In this document: positions 1 to 10,000 of the stretch, one piece after another | Position numbering within the stretch: the stretch's first letter is position 1 | Layout: the number at the start of each line of letters is the position of its first letter | DNA from: Myrmaecium sp. VS I D KN 1 | Lineage: Eukaryota; Ascomycota; Dothideomycetes; Valsariales; Valsariaceae | Direction of reading: 5' to 3' | Length of the DNA: 64,000 nt | Assembly: GCA_019775845.1 (NCBI GenBank) | Contig: JADQAV010000020.1 | Location: 186,001 to 250,000 of the forward strand | Position numbers and translations under genes: made by a program | The notes under the pieces: generated by a model | Told to the model about the DNA's origin: nothing | Seen by the model: only the letters and a program-made list of their open reading frames with translations | Databases searched by the model: none

Positions 1-335
1 ATCCAGCGGCCAGCACTCCCGCACTTGAGAACCTGGGGAGCGGGATGACGTCGGCGGCGCTCCTGGCCCGCAACTCGCAGGCGGGCCCGCACCGCTGCGA
101 CCGCATCAACCCCACCACGGGCAAGCCTTGCAACACCGTCTTCTCACGGCCATATGATCTCACCCGGCACGAAGACACGATCCACAACGCGCGCAAGCAG
201 AAAGTCCGGTGCGCGCTCTGCGTCGAGGAGAAGACGTTCTCACGCAACGATGCGCTGACCAGGCACATGCGCGTGGTGCATCCGGAGGTCGACTTTCCAG
301 GCAAGCACCGCAGGCGCGGCGGAGCGCGCGATTGA
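1..335 (+). CDS. C-terminal part of a C2H2 zinc-finger transcription factor, Rpn4-like (5' truncated by window edge)
   Basis: The frame is open from base 3 to a TGA at 333-335, so this is the end of a longer gene cut by the window edge; the ATG at 45 is internal and I do not take it as the start. The tail carries two C2H2 fingers. The first has a wide Cys-Cys spacing (CDRINPTTGKPC, then FSRPYDLTRHEDTIH). The second is canonical (CALC..FSRNDALTRHMRVVH). The linked FSRPYDL and FSRNDAL signatures near the C-terminus resemble the Rpn4 family, which activates proteasome genes in yeast. That name is from memory of the family; the DNA-binding role is safe, the Rpn4 orthology is inferred. A basic tail (KHRRRGG) follows the second finger. 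Confidence 0.8.
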   Translation, partial: PAASTPALENLGSGMTSAALLARNSQAGPHRCDRINPTTGKPCNTVFSRPYDLTRHEDTIHNARKQKVRCALCVEEKTFSRNDALTRHMRVVHPEVDFPGKHRRRGGARD

Positions 336-1829
336 ACGGCCATGCGCATTGTCTGCCATGCAAGCCCAATCCGTGCAAGCAATGGTTGGGTGGGAGGCCG
401 TATGTTCCGCATCTTCGCTGAGCGATGGTCTACGGGTCTCCTGTTCGACAGTCCACTTTCTCGACGCCCTGCCGTTCTCCCTACAATGCGCATCCCGTCT
501 GGTGGGGTGATGTCAATCGGGCTATGAAAGTTTGGTGCAGAGATGCATCGGATCGCCAGCGTCGGGGGGCTTGTCACGAGGTTGGTGGTCGAGACCACTG
601 CAAAACCGGTCGCATGCCGATCCTCCGGATGCAGGCGGTCCGGCCGGTCGCTTAGCGAAGGAACGGCCGAATGGCGGGGGGACGAGTGGACGGACCACGA
701 CCGACCGACCACGATGGACCATGACCGTCCATGACGAGCGAGTCGTCCTCCCTCCCTCTCAACAACCCCGTTTCCGACCAATCAGCGCTCCCCGCTCCGG
801 CGTCATCCTGCCTGCTCCCTATCGTCATCGGACCATCCTCGTCCGCGTTTGGAATGTTGGGGCGCTTCCCGCGCAACTTCCTCTTTTCGGTTCATGACGA
901 GGTCATACCAACTGTTTTTCCTTGCTCTCCCGATCGCGATACCACCTCCCATCGTCTTTTCTCGTTTCGCATTCGCTCCGTCATGACGACTGGCGTTTTT
1001 CTCTTCGTGACAGTCTTGTCGTCACGGCTTCTCATGTTGTATTGTACCGTACCTTGCTGAGCCACACACTGCCAGCATCATCGCGCGTTCGCCGGTCGAG
1101 CGACGGCCTCTTAACGTTACTCGTACTTCCCTCCAAAAAAAGATGTCCATCTGCTCAACTGTAACACACCAAGATCGACGTTCTGTTCTTCTCTGCTGTA
1201 CGATAACGACCACGTTTTTCGATCATCGTTTCCGGCGTTTTCTTGTTTTTCTTCGTAAGGCTGGGAGACTTTTGCTGGGGGTTCAGGGGCAACAACGGTT
1301 AAAAAGAACTTCTTTATGGGAAGATGCGGTTCTTATTCCGTGTGTACGATTGAACTAACGAGATATGAGATGAGATGAGATGGGCTTTGGTAGGGCGTTG
1401 GAGTTGTGTGGGTTTTTCTTTCTTTCTTTTCCTTTCGGATGTTTGTGTGTGAGCGTTTGGAGTTTTTTTCGATGAAGAGGGCGTTTCTCGGTTCTTGTAT
1501 TTCATTTTTCCCTCATGGTATAGACGGCACTTTACGTTTTTCTTTTGGGAGAACGAAAGGATATGCAAATCTTACATCTGACAAGCCTTCGTGCTTGATT
1601 CACGACGTGCTTTTTTTTCTTCTACTTATCGGGGGACACATCCCACCACCTCTTCCCCATCCTCTTTCCTGCATGTTTTGACCGCCGTACGCACGATCCA
1701 TGGCCCTTCTGACGGACGACATGGCAAAATTTTGTGTATTAGTGTACATATGATCTACATTGCAGCCGCGATAACATTGCAGCCGCGATATCATCGTCGC
1801 CTCGCAGCCTTCCCGCCCTTCCTCTACTA
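336..1829. other. Convergent 3' spacer, no gene seen
   Basis: The stretch lies between the stop of the C2H2 gene (+) and the stop of the aldo-keto reductase (-). Open frames here lack recognisable domains and splice logic. The right half is T-rich on the + strand (about 1190-1680) and holds a short GAGAT/GAGATG microsatellite near 1360-1385, as expected of 3' UTRs. Confidence 0.6.
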
Positions 1830-2942
1830 TTACTCCTGCCCCTCCTCCTCAGGCGGCGTATCCGCAAACAACGCCGCAGCATACTGCTCCGGGTATCGCG
1901 CGCCAACGACCTCAGCGCTCTCGACCGCTTCGCGGATCTCACGAACCTCCTCCTCGCTCAGACGGACGCTCAACGCCCCCAAATTCTCCTCCAAACGATC
2001 GATCCGCGTGGTGCCCGGGATGGGAAACACATCCTCGCCCTGGGCCAGGAGCCACGCGAGCACGAGCTGCGCGGGGGTGACCCCCTTTTTCCCCGCCAAC
2101 TCGACCACGCGATCGACGAGCCGGAGGTTACGGGGAAAATTCTCCTCGCTGAACCGGGGCGCGAACCGGCGGAAGTCGTCCGCGGCCAGGTCGCCGCGGC
2201 TGCGGACCGTGCCGGCGAGCACGCCGCGGCCCAGCGGGGAGTAGGCCACGACGGCGACGCCCAGCTCGCGCGCCGTCCGCAGCAGGTCGATGGCGCGGCT
2301 TTCGATGTCCAGCGCGAAGGGCGAGTACTCGACCTGCACGGCGGCGACGGGATGGACGGCGTGCGCGCGCCGCAGGCTCGCCGCGCTGCACTCGGAGATG
2401 CCGATGTGCTTGAACTTGCCTTCGTTCTTGAGCGCGACGAGCGCCCGCATCGTCCGCTCGATCGGCGTCCGCCGGTCCAGCCGGTGGATGTAGTACAGGT
2501 CGACGCTGGGCAGGCCGAGCCGGCGGAGCGAGGCGGCGCAGGCCTCGCGCGCGTACTCGGGCGTGCTGTTCTCGACCAGCCCGCCGAATTTGGTGGCCAG
2601 GAAGATGGAGGCGCGTTTGCTGGGGTTCGCGGCGAACCATTTCCCTAGCAGCTCTTCGCTGTCGCCGTACATGTCGGCTTAGGCAAAGAAAACAACCGTG
2701 TTAGCCATAGGAAGGTGGATGGAGAGGTGGATGCCACCGCGGTATGACGGGGCTGTGAAAGAAAAAAACCTACCGGTGTCCCAGAACCGCTCGCCCAGCT
2801 CGTACGCCCGGTCGAGCAGCTTCAACCGCTCCTCGTCCGGCTTGCGGGGCCCGTAGAAGACGCTCAGGCCCATGCAGCCCAGTCCCATCCGGGGCACCTG
2901 CGGACCGTTCTTGCCCAGGGGCGCGGTGGGGAGGGAGGCCAT
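1830..2942 (-). CDS. Aldo-keto reductase, AKR13/YakC-like, 2 exons
   Basis: Exons 2942-2774 and 2677-1830 give 338 aa. The 96-nt intron is set by the rejoined motif DTADMYG. It is a soluble NAD(P)H-dependent oxidoreductase of the (beta/alpha)8 type. The catalytic tetrad is complete: Asp55 and Tyr60 in DTADMYG, Lys86 in ATKFGG, His121 in YYIHRLD. The late IPGTTRIDRLEENL segment fits the cofactor-binding end typical of YakC/AKR13 members, which reduce aldehydes and ketones. The start MASLPTAPLGKNGPQVP is a normal family N-terminus. The substrate cannot be told from sequence, and no biosynthetic neighbours suggest one. Confidence 0.92.
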
Positions 2943-4036
2943 GGTGAGCGTCGGAAGATAGGGATGTGAGAGCGGTGGTGACTTGTTCGGAAAGAAGGGG
3001 AGGTGGGAGGAGGGCGTGAATGTGAATGTGACTGTGAACGGGCGGGGGATGTAGATCGATCAGGAAGGGAGCAGGAGATGCGAGCTTATAACTCCTTCGA
3101 GTGGAGCATCTCTGCCGTCCGGCACCATGGTCGCTTTCGATCGTAGTGAACCGATCTCCATCTCCGCGGACCGCATTGTTGACAAATCGAGAGGGGGAGA
3201 TGGAGGACGTCCCCCCTCTTCTTATCCCCGCTAGGTACCCCGGCAGGAGGGGGGACGGAGTTAGGATCACGCTAAAGGCCGCTACATCCACCCAAAAGAA
3301 CCTTCTTTCCACCTCGTGGGCTAATGGAGCGGAGTTGAGAGTGAATACATCCTACCTGCCATTTTCATTGAAAGATTCATCAGCAAACAGGATGTCATAG
3401 CCTCTTCGCCAGCACACCTCACTGATATGTGAACTTCTTCTCGAAGAGTAAACAAGGTCCGTTGATATAACAGAATCTAGAAGGACATGCAATGCTGTGG
3501 GAGAGGTGCAGGACACCCCTCCATTCAGAAGGACCACCAATATCGATCATTTCTTCTCCATTTTCCATTTTCGAGTCGTGGGCAGTACTAAGTATCCAGA
3601 TCTTCTTGAAGGACCGAACCCCTCTAGTCTCGACCACTGCACCCATTCCATTCTGTGAAAGAGGAGAAAAGAAAAGCAAAATGCTGCGTTGATAAAGAAC
3701 CCCTGAATCCCCCCAATTCCATCAAATTAGGTTGCTCCAAGCCTTTCGATGATCTCGTAGCGTTCAGAATCAAGTGCGGCCATCCCGAGCGATGACGCAC
3801 CCAAAAGCTGACCGGAGTTGATTGACGTGCGACTTTCCTAGATGTTCCAAGCCCCCATGATCGATCCGGTGTGGAGTGACTTTGGAGACATGCTGCTAGG
3901 GGAGGGTCGTAGGTGCCAGTCACCTATCCGAAGTGAGGGCCAGGGCGGTGAGCGCCGTGGGTAGTGTCTGGATAGGCTGACGGATGACCAGAGTCTCCAA
4001 ATCCACCTTGGTATCTGAAAGTGCTGTCAACTTATT
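2943..4036. other. Intergenic region, no gene seen
   Basis: It holds the promoter of the aldo-keto reductase (next to 2943) and the 3' flank of Pab2 (next to 4036). Several open frames of 60-180 codons on both strands have no family features. No tRNA-like A/B boxes were noticed. Confidence 0.5.
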
Positions 4037-5101
4037 CTAATACGGGGCAAATCCTCCGCGCCCACGCCCGCGATAGCCGCCACGGTATCTGGAGGGGGGA
4101 ATCAGAAGAGGGAAGGAATATGAGGGGTTCTGTCCTATACTCACCCACCACGAGGAGGATAGGGTGCACCATATCCACCACGACCACGGAAGCCGCCACG
4201 GCTACCGCCACGGCCACCGCGACCCCGGGTCATGCCGGGTAGGTTGGTTCGCTTGGGAACGACCTGGTCCCGAAGACGTTAGAGATAATCATATGACGAG
4301 CCGTCTCTTCGGGACTCAAAACGTACCTTGAGGTTGCGACCTCGGAAGACAGACTCGTTCAAGACCAGGGCGTTCGCAACAAGAGAAGGTTCAGCGAACT
4401 CAACATACGCATACCTGCGGTGCGCTTTCATTAGCGTCTTGACTCTTAACTGCGTTCCATGCCAAGCTCTTGCCAGGTAGCGCGGAAAGAATGGACTCGA
4501 GATGGAGTATGCGACAGGGAAACAGTTTCTCGCGGCTTACGCATGTGCGCACGTACGTGCCGTCATAGCGAGAAACTTTATCCCATCGTCTCCGCGAACA
4601 CAGAGGAATCACACGAGAAGACATCAAGGCGATGTAAAAACCCAGCTCTTAGCAATATTATGATGGACTGACCCTTTCGGTTGACCGGTGAACTTGTCCA
4701 GCAAAATCGTCACGCGGTTGATGGAACCGCAGCTCTGGAAATGCGCCTGGATCTCCTCGGGGGAGGCGGCGTAGTCGACGTTGCCGACGAAAATGGAGCG
4801 CGAATCTATGTCTTCCTTGCTCTCACGGAGGCTGTTGTTCTCTTGGTCGATGGTGGACTGCATCTCGCGCAACTTGGCGGCTTCCGCTTCCATCTCTTCG
4901 ACGCGCTTCTTCATCGCGGCGATCTCATCCTGCGCTACTATCAATACGAATGCTCTTATGACTCAAGTCTGCTGCGATGACTGGGCGGCGCAGAAGTATT
5001 TCCACATCGTGAATCATCCATCGCGAGCGGGACAGCCGTACCTCTTCGGTGCCATCCTCCTCCTGCGCCGGGGGCCTATCCTCAACCTGGGGTTCGGACA
5101 T
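4037..5101 (-). CDS. pab2: Nuclear polyadenylate-binding protein 2 (PABPN1/Pab2 type), 5 exons
   Basis: Exons 5101-5042, 4929-4673, 4414-4327, 4263-4145 and 4088-4037 join in phase to 191 aa, ending RGRGGFAPY. Order of parts: an acidic N-terminus ([17 protein letters not shown]), a coiled coil (about residues 21-55, [19 protein letters not shown]), one RRM with RNP2 IFVGNV and RNP1 KGYAYVEF (about 63-140), and an RGG-rich tail. This acid/coil/RRM/RGG order is that of PABPN1 and S. pombe Pab2. They bind poly(A) in the nucleus and act in polyadenylation and exosome-linked RNA decay. The second intron (4672-4415, 258 nt) is long for this window. The RGG tail is a likely arginine-methylation target, known for the family. 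It shares a divergent promoter with Hv1. Confidence 0.93.
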
Positions 5102-5668
5102 CCTCTAGATAGACGCGACTGTAGTTCTTCGAGTTAGGTAACGATGCGGATGCAAGGCCGGAAAGCGCGGGCGCGATGACGAGTCGTGGTGAGAACCCGT
5201 GGCGTCGACGTACCTTTGAAAGGTGAGATGTGGCTGGGTCTTGTGGGACAAGCAACGGTAAAAGGCGCGTCTGCTGGAAGAAGACGTCGCTAAGCGGATG
5301 CACAAGCTTGTGGTACAAAAGAACGGCGAAAGTGCTGTGAACGAGGTACGGTTATCGTTAGGTAGGCTGCTGGCATGGCTCATCAGAACATTCGGAGGTT
5401 TCCAGCTTCCCCGAGCGCCAAGACATCAGTCTGATTACGTAACACTGTCCGTTCCAAGGCAGGCGACGGACGATCTACTCTTCCATGTTCACGCAGAAGC
5501 CGACCATGATTGTGGAAACTGCTTCGACTGATTTCATGATAGAGCAATTGTGCTTCCAACGATTATAACTCCTCTTGTGTTGAAACTGGACGTGTCGCAA
5601 TAGACACCTCGCCGCCAAGCTTTGATATAGCCTTGTTTATATCCTTTACGCTGCACATATACAGTACC
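5102..5668. promoter_or_regulatory. Divergent promoter region between pab2 and Hv1
   Basis: The 567 bp separate the two start codons (pab2 at 5101 on the minus strand, Hv1 at 5669 on the plus strand). I find no clear TATA box or coding sequence and assign no individual sites. Confidence 0.45.
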
Positions 5669-6507
5669 ATGAGTAGCGACGATGCCCAACAGCAGCCGCT
5701 GCTGGGAGAGCCCCGTCGTGTTCTTGAAGGCTTCACCAGTCAAGGGTTTTGGCACTGGAATGAGGTCGATCCAAGCTCCGAACTCGAGCGCAGCCGCTTC
5801 CAGATGAGGCGTTTTCTCACCTCGCGCGCCGGTCATTATTCCATCCTTGCATTGGTGATATTGGATGTTTCGTGTATCTTTGCAGGTATGGCAATGGCGT
5901 TTTTCCTCTATACAGTTGTGTATTATCTTGAAATGGCACTCCAGCCTGCTAGAAATATCTCTTCCTCTCATTCTGCTTCTTCTACCACATCACGCTCACC
6001 CATCATTCCAAGACTTCGTCATCACCATCTTCCAATGCGAACGACGTGATCCCCACCCGGGATGGACCACGACCCTCGACGCCCTCGGAATCGTCAGTCT
6101 CGTCTTCTCCTGCCTCTTCATGGCCGAGCTGCTCTGCTCCATCTGGGCCTTCGGTTTCGCGTAAGTCCACCTCGTGCCACCCCCCTGATTTCGTAGAGCT
6201 CCAACATCTTACCCTCTTTGAACCTCAATCGATCTGCTATTGCAGCTACTTCAAGTCCAAGTTCCACGTCTTCGACGCCGTCGTCATCGTGGCGGGCTTC
6301 GTCATCGACGTGCTCCTGCGCGGGCCCGTCGAGGAGGTTGCCTCCTTGGTCGTCGTCCTCCGTCTGTGGCGCGTCGTCAAGATTATCGAGGAACTCAGCG
6401 TCGGCGCGGAGGAGCAGATGGAGAACCTGCAGGAGCGGATTAGCGTGCTCGAGGAGCAGAACAGGGAACTGAAGCGGGAGGTAGAGGAACTTAAGTTGGG
6501 GCGGTAG
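5669..6507 (+). CDS. HV1: Voltage-gated proton channel (Hv1 type), 3 exons
   Basis: Exons 5669-5885, 6013-6160 and 6246-6507 give 208 aa. Four membrane segments form a lone voltage-sensor domain with no pore domain. S1 (about 57-78) carries Asp66 in VILDVSCIFADF, the counterpart of the Asp that selects for protons in human Hv1. S4 has RLWRVVK, so the charge ladder is Arg161, Arg164, Lys167. A leucine-rich coiled coil at the C-terminus (about 174-205) would make the dimer. Hv1 channels let protons out across the plasma membrane; fungal members have been described. The start was chosen because the 12 codons open upstream of it are not family-like. A telomere-type repeat begins about 20 bp after the stop. 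Confidence 0.93.
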
Positions 6508-6526
6508 AAATTGGGAAAGACGGGGC

Positions 6527-6542
6527 TAGGGTTAGGGTTAGC
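6527..6542 (+). repeat. Short interstitial telomeric repeat, left copy
   Basis: TAGGGTTAGGGTTAGC contains two full TTAGGG units in the G-strand sense, inside the Hv1 3' flank. TTAGGG is the usual telomere repeat of filamentous ascomycetes. It is an exact inverted match of 6945-6960. Confidence 0.85.
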
Positions 6543-6944
6543 GCATGGTGCAACTCTTCCCCCACCAGCACCTTCGGACATCATCAACGCTCGATGAAAG
6601 CTACGCTTCAGCTCCACATCCTGAGCTGCAGAATGTTGTATCTAGCGTGCATGAGTCGCTTATTAGGGCATGCCCATCTTGACGGGGCAGGCAATTGCCT
6701 TCTAGCGACATCTCTGAAGCCGTAGACACACCACAACCGCCAAAATCAGCCAGCATGACATCCGAGCGATGACGGCACCTATCAGGACCAAAGCCGTTCT
6801 ACCAAGAAAGAATAATCGGTTTATTTGGGCCATATGTGTACAACTTCTCCGCCGTGCCCATACTCAAGACCGAGAGAAAGGATAAAAGTACCGAAATGCC
6901 TCACTGGGTACTTTCCAGGGTCCTCCCCGAAACCCTGAAGACCT

Positions 6945-6960
6945 GCTAACCCTAACCCTA
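6945..6960 (-). repeat. Short interstitial telomeric repeat, right copy (inverted)
   Basis: GCTAACCCTAACCCTA is the reverse complement of the copy at 6527-6542, identical over 16 bp. The pair bounds 434 bp. No target-site duplication is visible outside the pair. Confidence 0.85.
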
Positions 6961-7068
6961 ATCCGTTACCCCTCTTCGCCTTGATATCTTGCGCAATGCC
7001 GAAAAAGAAAGGAGGAAATGCAGGGCGCCAACTGATTTGGCAGTGAGCCTAGCTTGATGGGAGTAAAA

Positions 7069-10000
7069 CTAGGCCGAGTATAATTGACCAGCGACATTCC
7101 TCCCGACCTTGTATATGTTTCTACCGCGAGGCAAACGGCCATTGACCTAAAAGAAAGAGTTAGTGGTGGGTCTGAAAGGCAAGCTCCCGGCAATATGTTG
7201 ACATACTAGTGTCGCGTCCCTAAATGCCAGCGCCTTCTCATATACCATCGGGACGGAGTTTCTGGGTATCTCAAGCATATCGTAGATATTGTCGTACCGC
7301 TTCGGAGCTTGGAAGGCTGTTTGGTCGAGTCCAGGCGCACCATCGCCCTCTGTTTGTTCCGCTTGACCGCTATCTTGTAATCTATCAGGCCCCAGGATAA
7401 GTTCCATCGATTCACTACCTTCGGCATCGCCTGTCCGACCTCTCTGGCCTGAGCGCTCCTGACGATTATCGGGGCGTTGGATTTCAGCGTGCGGGCTATA
7501 TTGATACAGTCGCGCAAATGCCATAGTCTTGCCGAATGTTCCTTTCCGCGAGGGCCGTTGTGCAATCTCTCTGAGCTTACTTTCGCGTTTAGCTACCATG
7601 TCTTCCAGCAGCACGTCCGGGTGCAGATCTGGACGAACTTCGAATAGATCCTCGACGCAAGGGCCTGTCGATAATTGCCGTTCGTAATCTTGTCGAAGTA
7701 AATCCATGAGCTCCGCATCGGTAGGGAAAGCAAGGGTAACTGATGAGCTACCCGAACGATTAATAGAACGTCTCCTACGGCTCCTAACCGTACTAACATC
7801 CCCGCGGTCTGTATTGTCCTGCGCTTCGACCGGCCGGGCCCCCGCTTCATGTGTTTGAGGTGAACTATTCTGTCGGTCGGTAGAGGCTACTACACGAGCT
7901 GTTCTTGGGAGAGCATCCTTCACGCTACTGATCTCGGGACCTTCTGATTGCGTCTCCGACGGAGTAGCAACCCCAGAGACCACTGGCTCCTTAAGGGCTG
8001 ATTGCTTAACCTGACGGCCAGGAACATTCGGTGGACGGCTGGCGATGTCTGACGCTTGGTTCTCGGATAAAGCCTCGGGTGTTGGAGACATCAGAGCAAC
8101 CGGGAAGCGTTCTGCTCCGCTTGCTGCATCTCGACCAAGTAAGAGTGTGGCGGAATCTACAGCCTGATTATCGCCTTGCGGATTTGGTGAGGCTAAGCCC
8201 TCTAAGACCCGTTGGTTTCTTCCCGATCCATCGCTAAGACAAGTTCTAGAATCTCCGCCAGCTTTCCTCCACTTGCTGAACTTTTCGGTGTTCGACGAAG
8301 GTGCACTATGCCGAGGTCCCATACATGGGGCTGCTGCGGAAGAACTATCAGGCTGCAATGTCACCGGATCATTGTCCAGGCTCTTAGTGAGATCAATCTG
8401 GACGTGTTTCGAAGATTTCGATTTCCCCCGGTCACCCTCCCTTCGAGTTTTCCGGACGGCCCACAGACCCTCGACGATGTGCACCGCGTAATCAGTGTTC
8501 CACGTACGTGGAATCTCTTCCTTGTATATGCGTTTAACGGCGTTCGAATCCACTTCATCGGGTAGCTCTTGTTTGAGTAATAACAGGGATTTACCAGGCC
8601 AGTTCACTCTCTGCTGACACCTCGATTTCCGCGCTTCTGTTGGTGAAACCCATCGTTGTATACTGAGAACAAGCCGGCCATCAGGTGAACGATCTATCTT
8701 CTCAATGCTTCCACTCTTCAGATTGTGTAGATCACTGTGGTCATTTCCGGGTTGATTCGAAAGCCCATACATGACGAACTGTCCCACAATAAATGTGTGA
8801 CGGCCGGGTTGAATTTGTCTCGTTTGGTCTCTGATCTCCTCCAGGTCCAACTCAGCCTTTCTTTCCTTGGTGCGTGGTTCCTCCAGCTTTATCCGGATCT
8901 TCTTTGATGTGGATCGATCGAATGTAGCACTAGCTGCTACCGGCCGTTTTCTCGAAGCTGAAACCGCTTTAGAGGCATTGGATGGTCTTCGATTCGCTGG
9001 GGTCTGAATATTACTTGCTCCCCCGTCAGGGAGGATCCCCCCACTTTTCTGGAACTCAGCTTTCAGTCTTCGGAAGTATGCGGGATCAGCTGACGTATCG
9101 AGCAAAAATTGGCTGACTTTGGTGACCGGATCCTTCAAGTCACTCTTAAGGAAGATCTTCTGCTGACTTAAGACCGCTGCTGTCGAGCTTAGCTTTAACC
9201 TGCCCGATTCTCCGTTCTGTGCGTACTGCGGTATATTTTCATTGACCCACGTGGCTATGTCTCTAGTAGTCATGAGACCGCTTCCTCGATCCCGAGCATA
9301 TAGAAGCGCTAAAGCAATGCAATCTTTCTGAGGATAATGCCGCGGCTTGGGCATTGTGGGTACAGAAGCTCGTGTGAACTCAGCATTCGTCGGAATCATC
9401 CGGGATGCCTGATCTCTAGAAGCTTTAGGGGTAGAATTCGCAGTAGCCACGGTATCCGTTCGTGGCAACGCCTTCCGCTTCGCCCGACGGAGGTTCTCCA
9501 TTCCGTGTAGTTCTCTTAAGGCATCTTTTGACTTGATCTGTTGCCATATATTCATCTCGTCCTCATAGTCATCGGATGGCATAGGAGGGCTTTCGGGGAG
9601 CTCAGATAGGCTGCTGGTGTCATGGGCCTCATTCTCGTCAGCTCTAGCAGGAGCTCCCGCAAGCTCTTCCCCTGGAAGACCGGGTTCCGCTGTTCGTGAA
9701 AGAGCAATGACGTGACCGGAGTTTGACGTACTTGGCCCGGCTTTTGGGCGCGGATCTGCACTTGAAACAGAAGCCTTATCGTCTTCTACAGCAAACCCTG
9801 AATCCGGCTTTTGCTTGGTCGATGCTTTCTTCTCGGACTGCCGCTCCCCTAGGCCCACGGAAAGATGGGCTTGTGAATTCGAACCCGCTTGTGCACCATT
9901 CTGAGCTGGAGGTGCCGATGATAGCGTATTGGAGGGGGGCCGGGACGCCGATGAGAAAGGTCTGATGCTATAAAGTGACGGCTCTGGCTTTGTCTCCTTT

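Larger units (their letters stand above)
6508..7068. other. Convergent 3' spacer with two inverted telomere-type repeats
   Basis: This lies between the stops of Hv1 (+) and the PHD protein (-). No coding signal was found. It contains the inverted repeats described separately at 6527-6542 and 6945-6960. Confidence 0.6.

Noticed and set aside
1591-2244. 217-codon + strand frame over the aldo-keto reductase 3' end
   Set aside because: Ser/Arg-rich shadow of the reductase; no domain.
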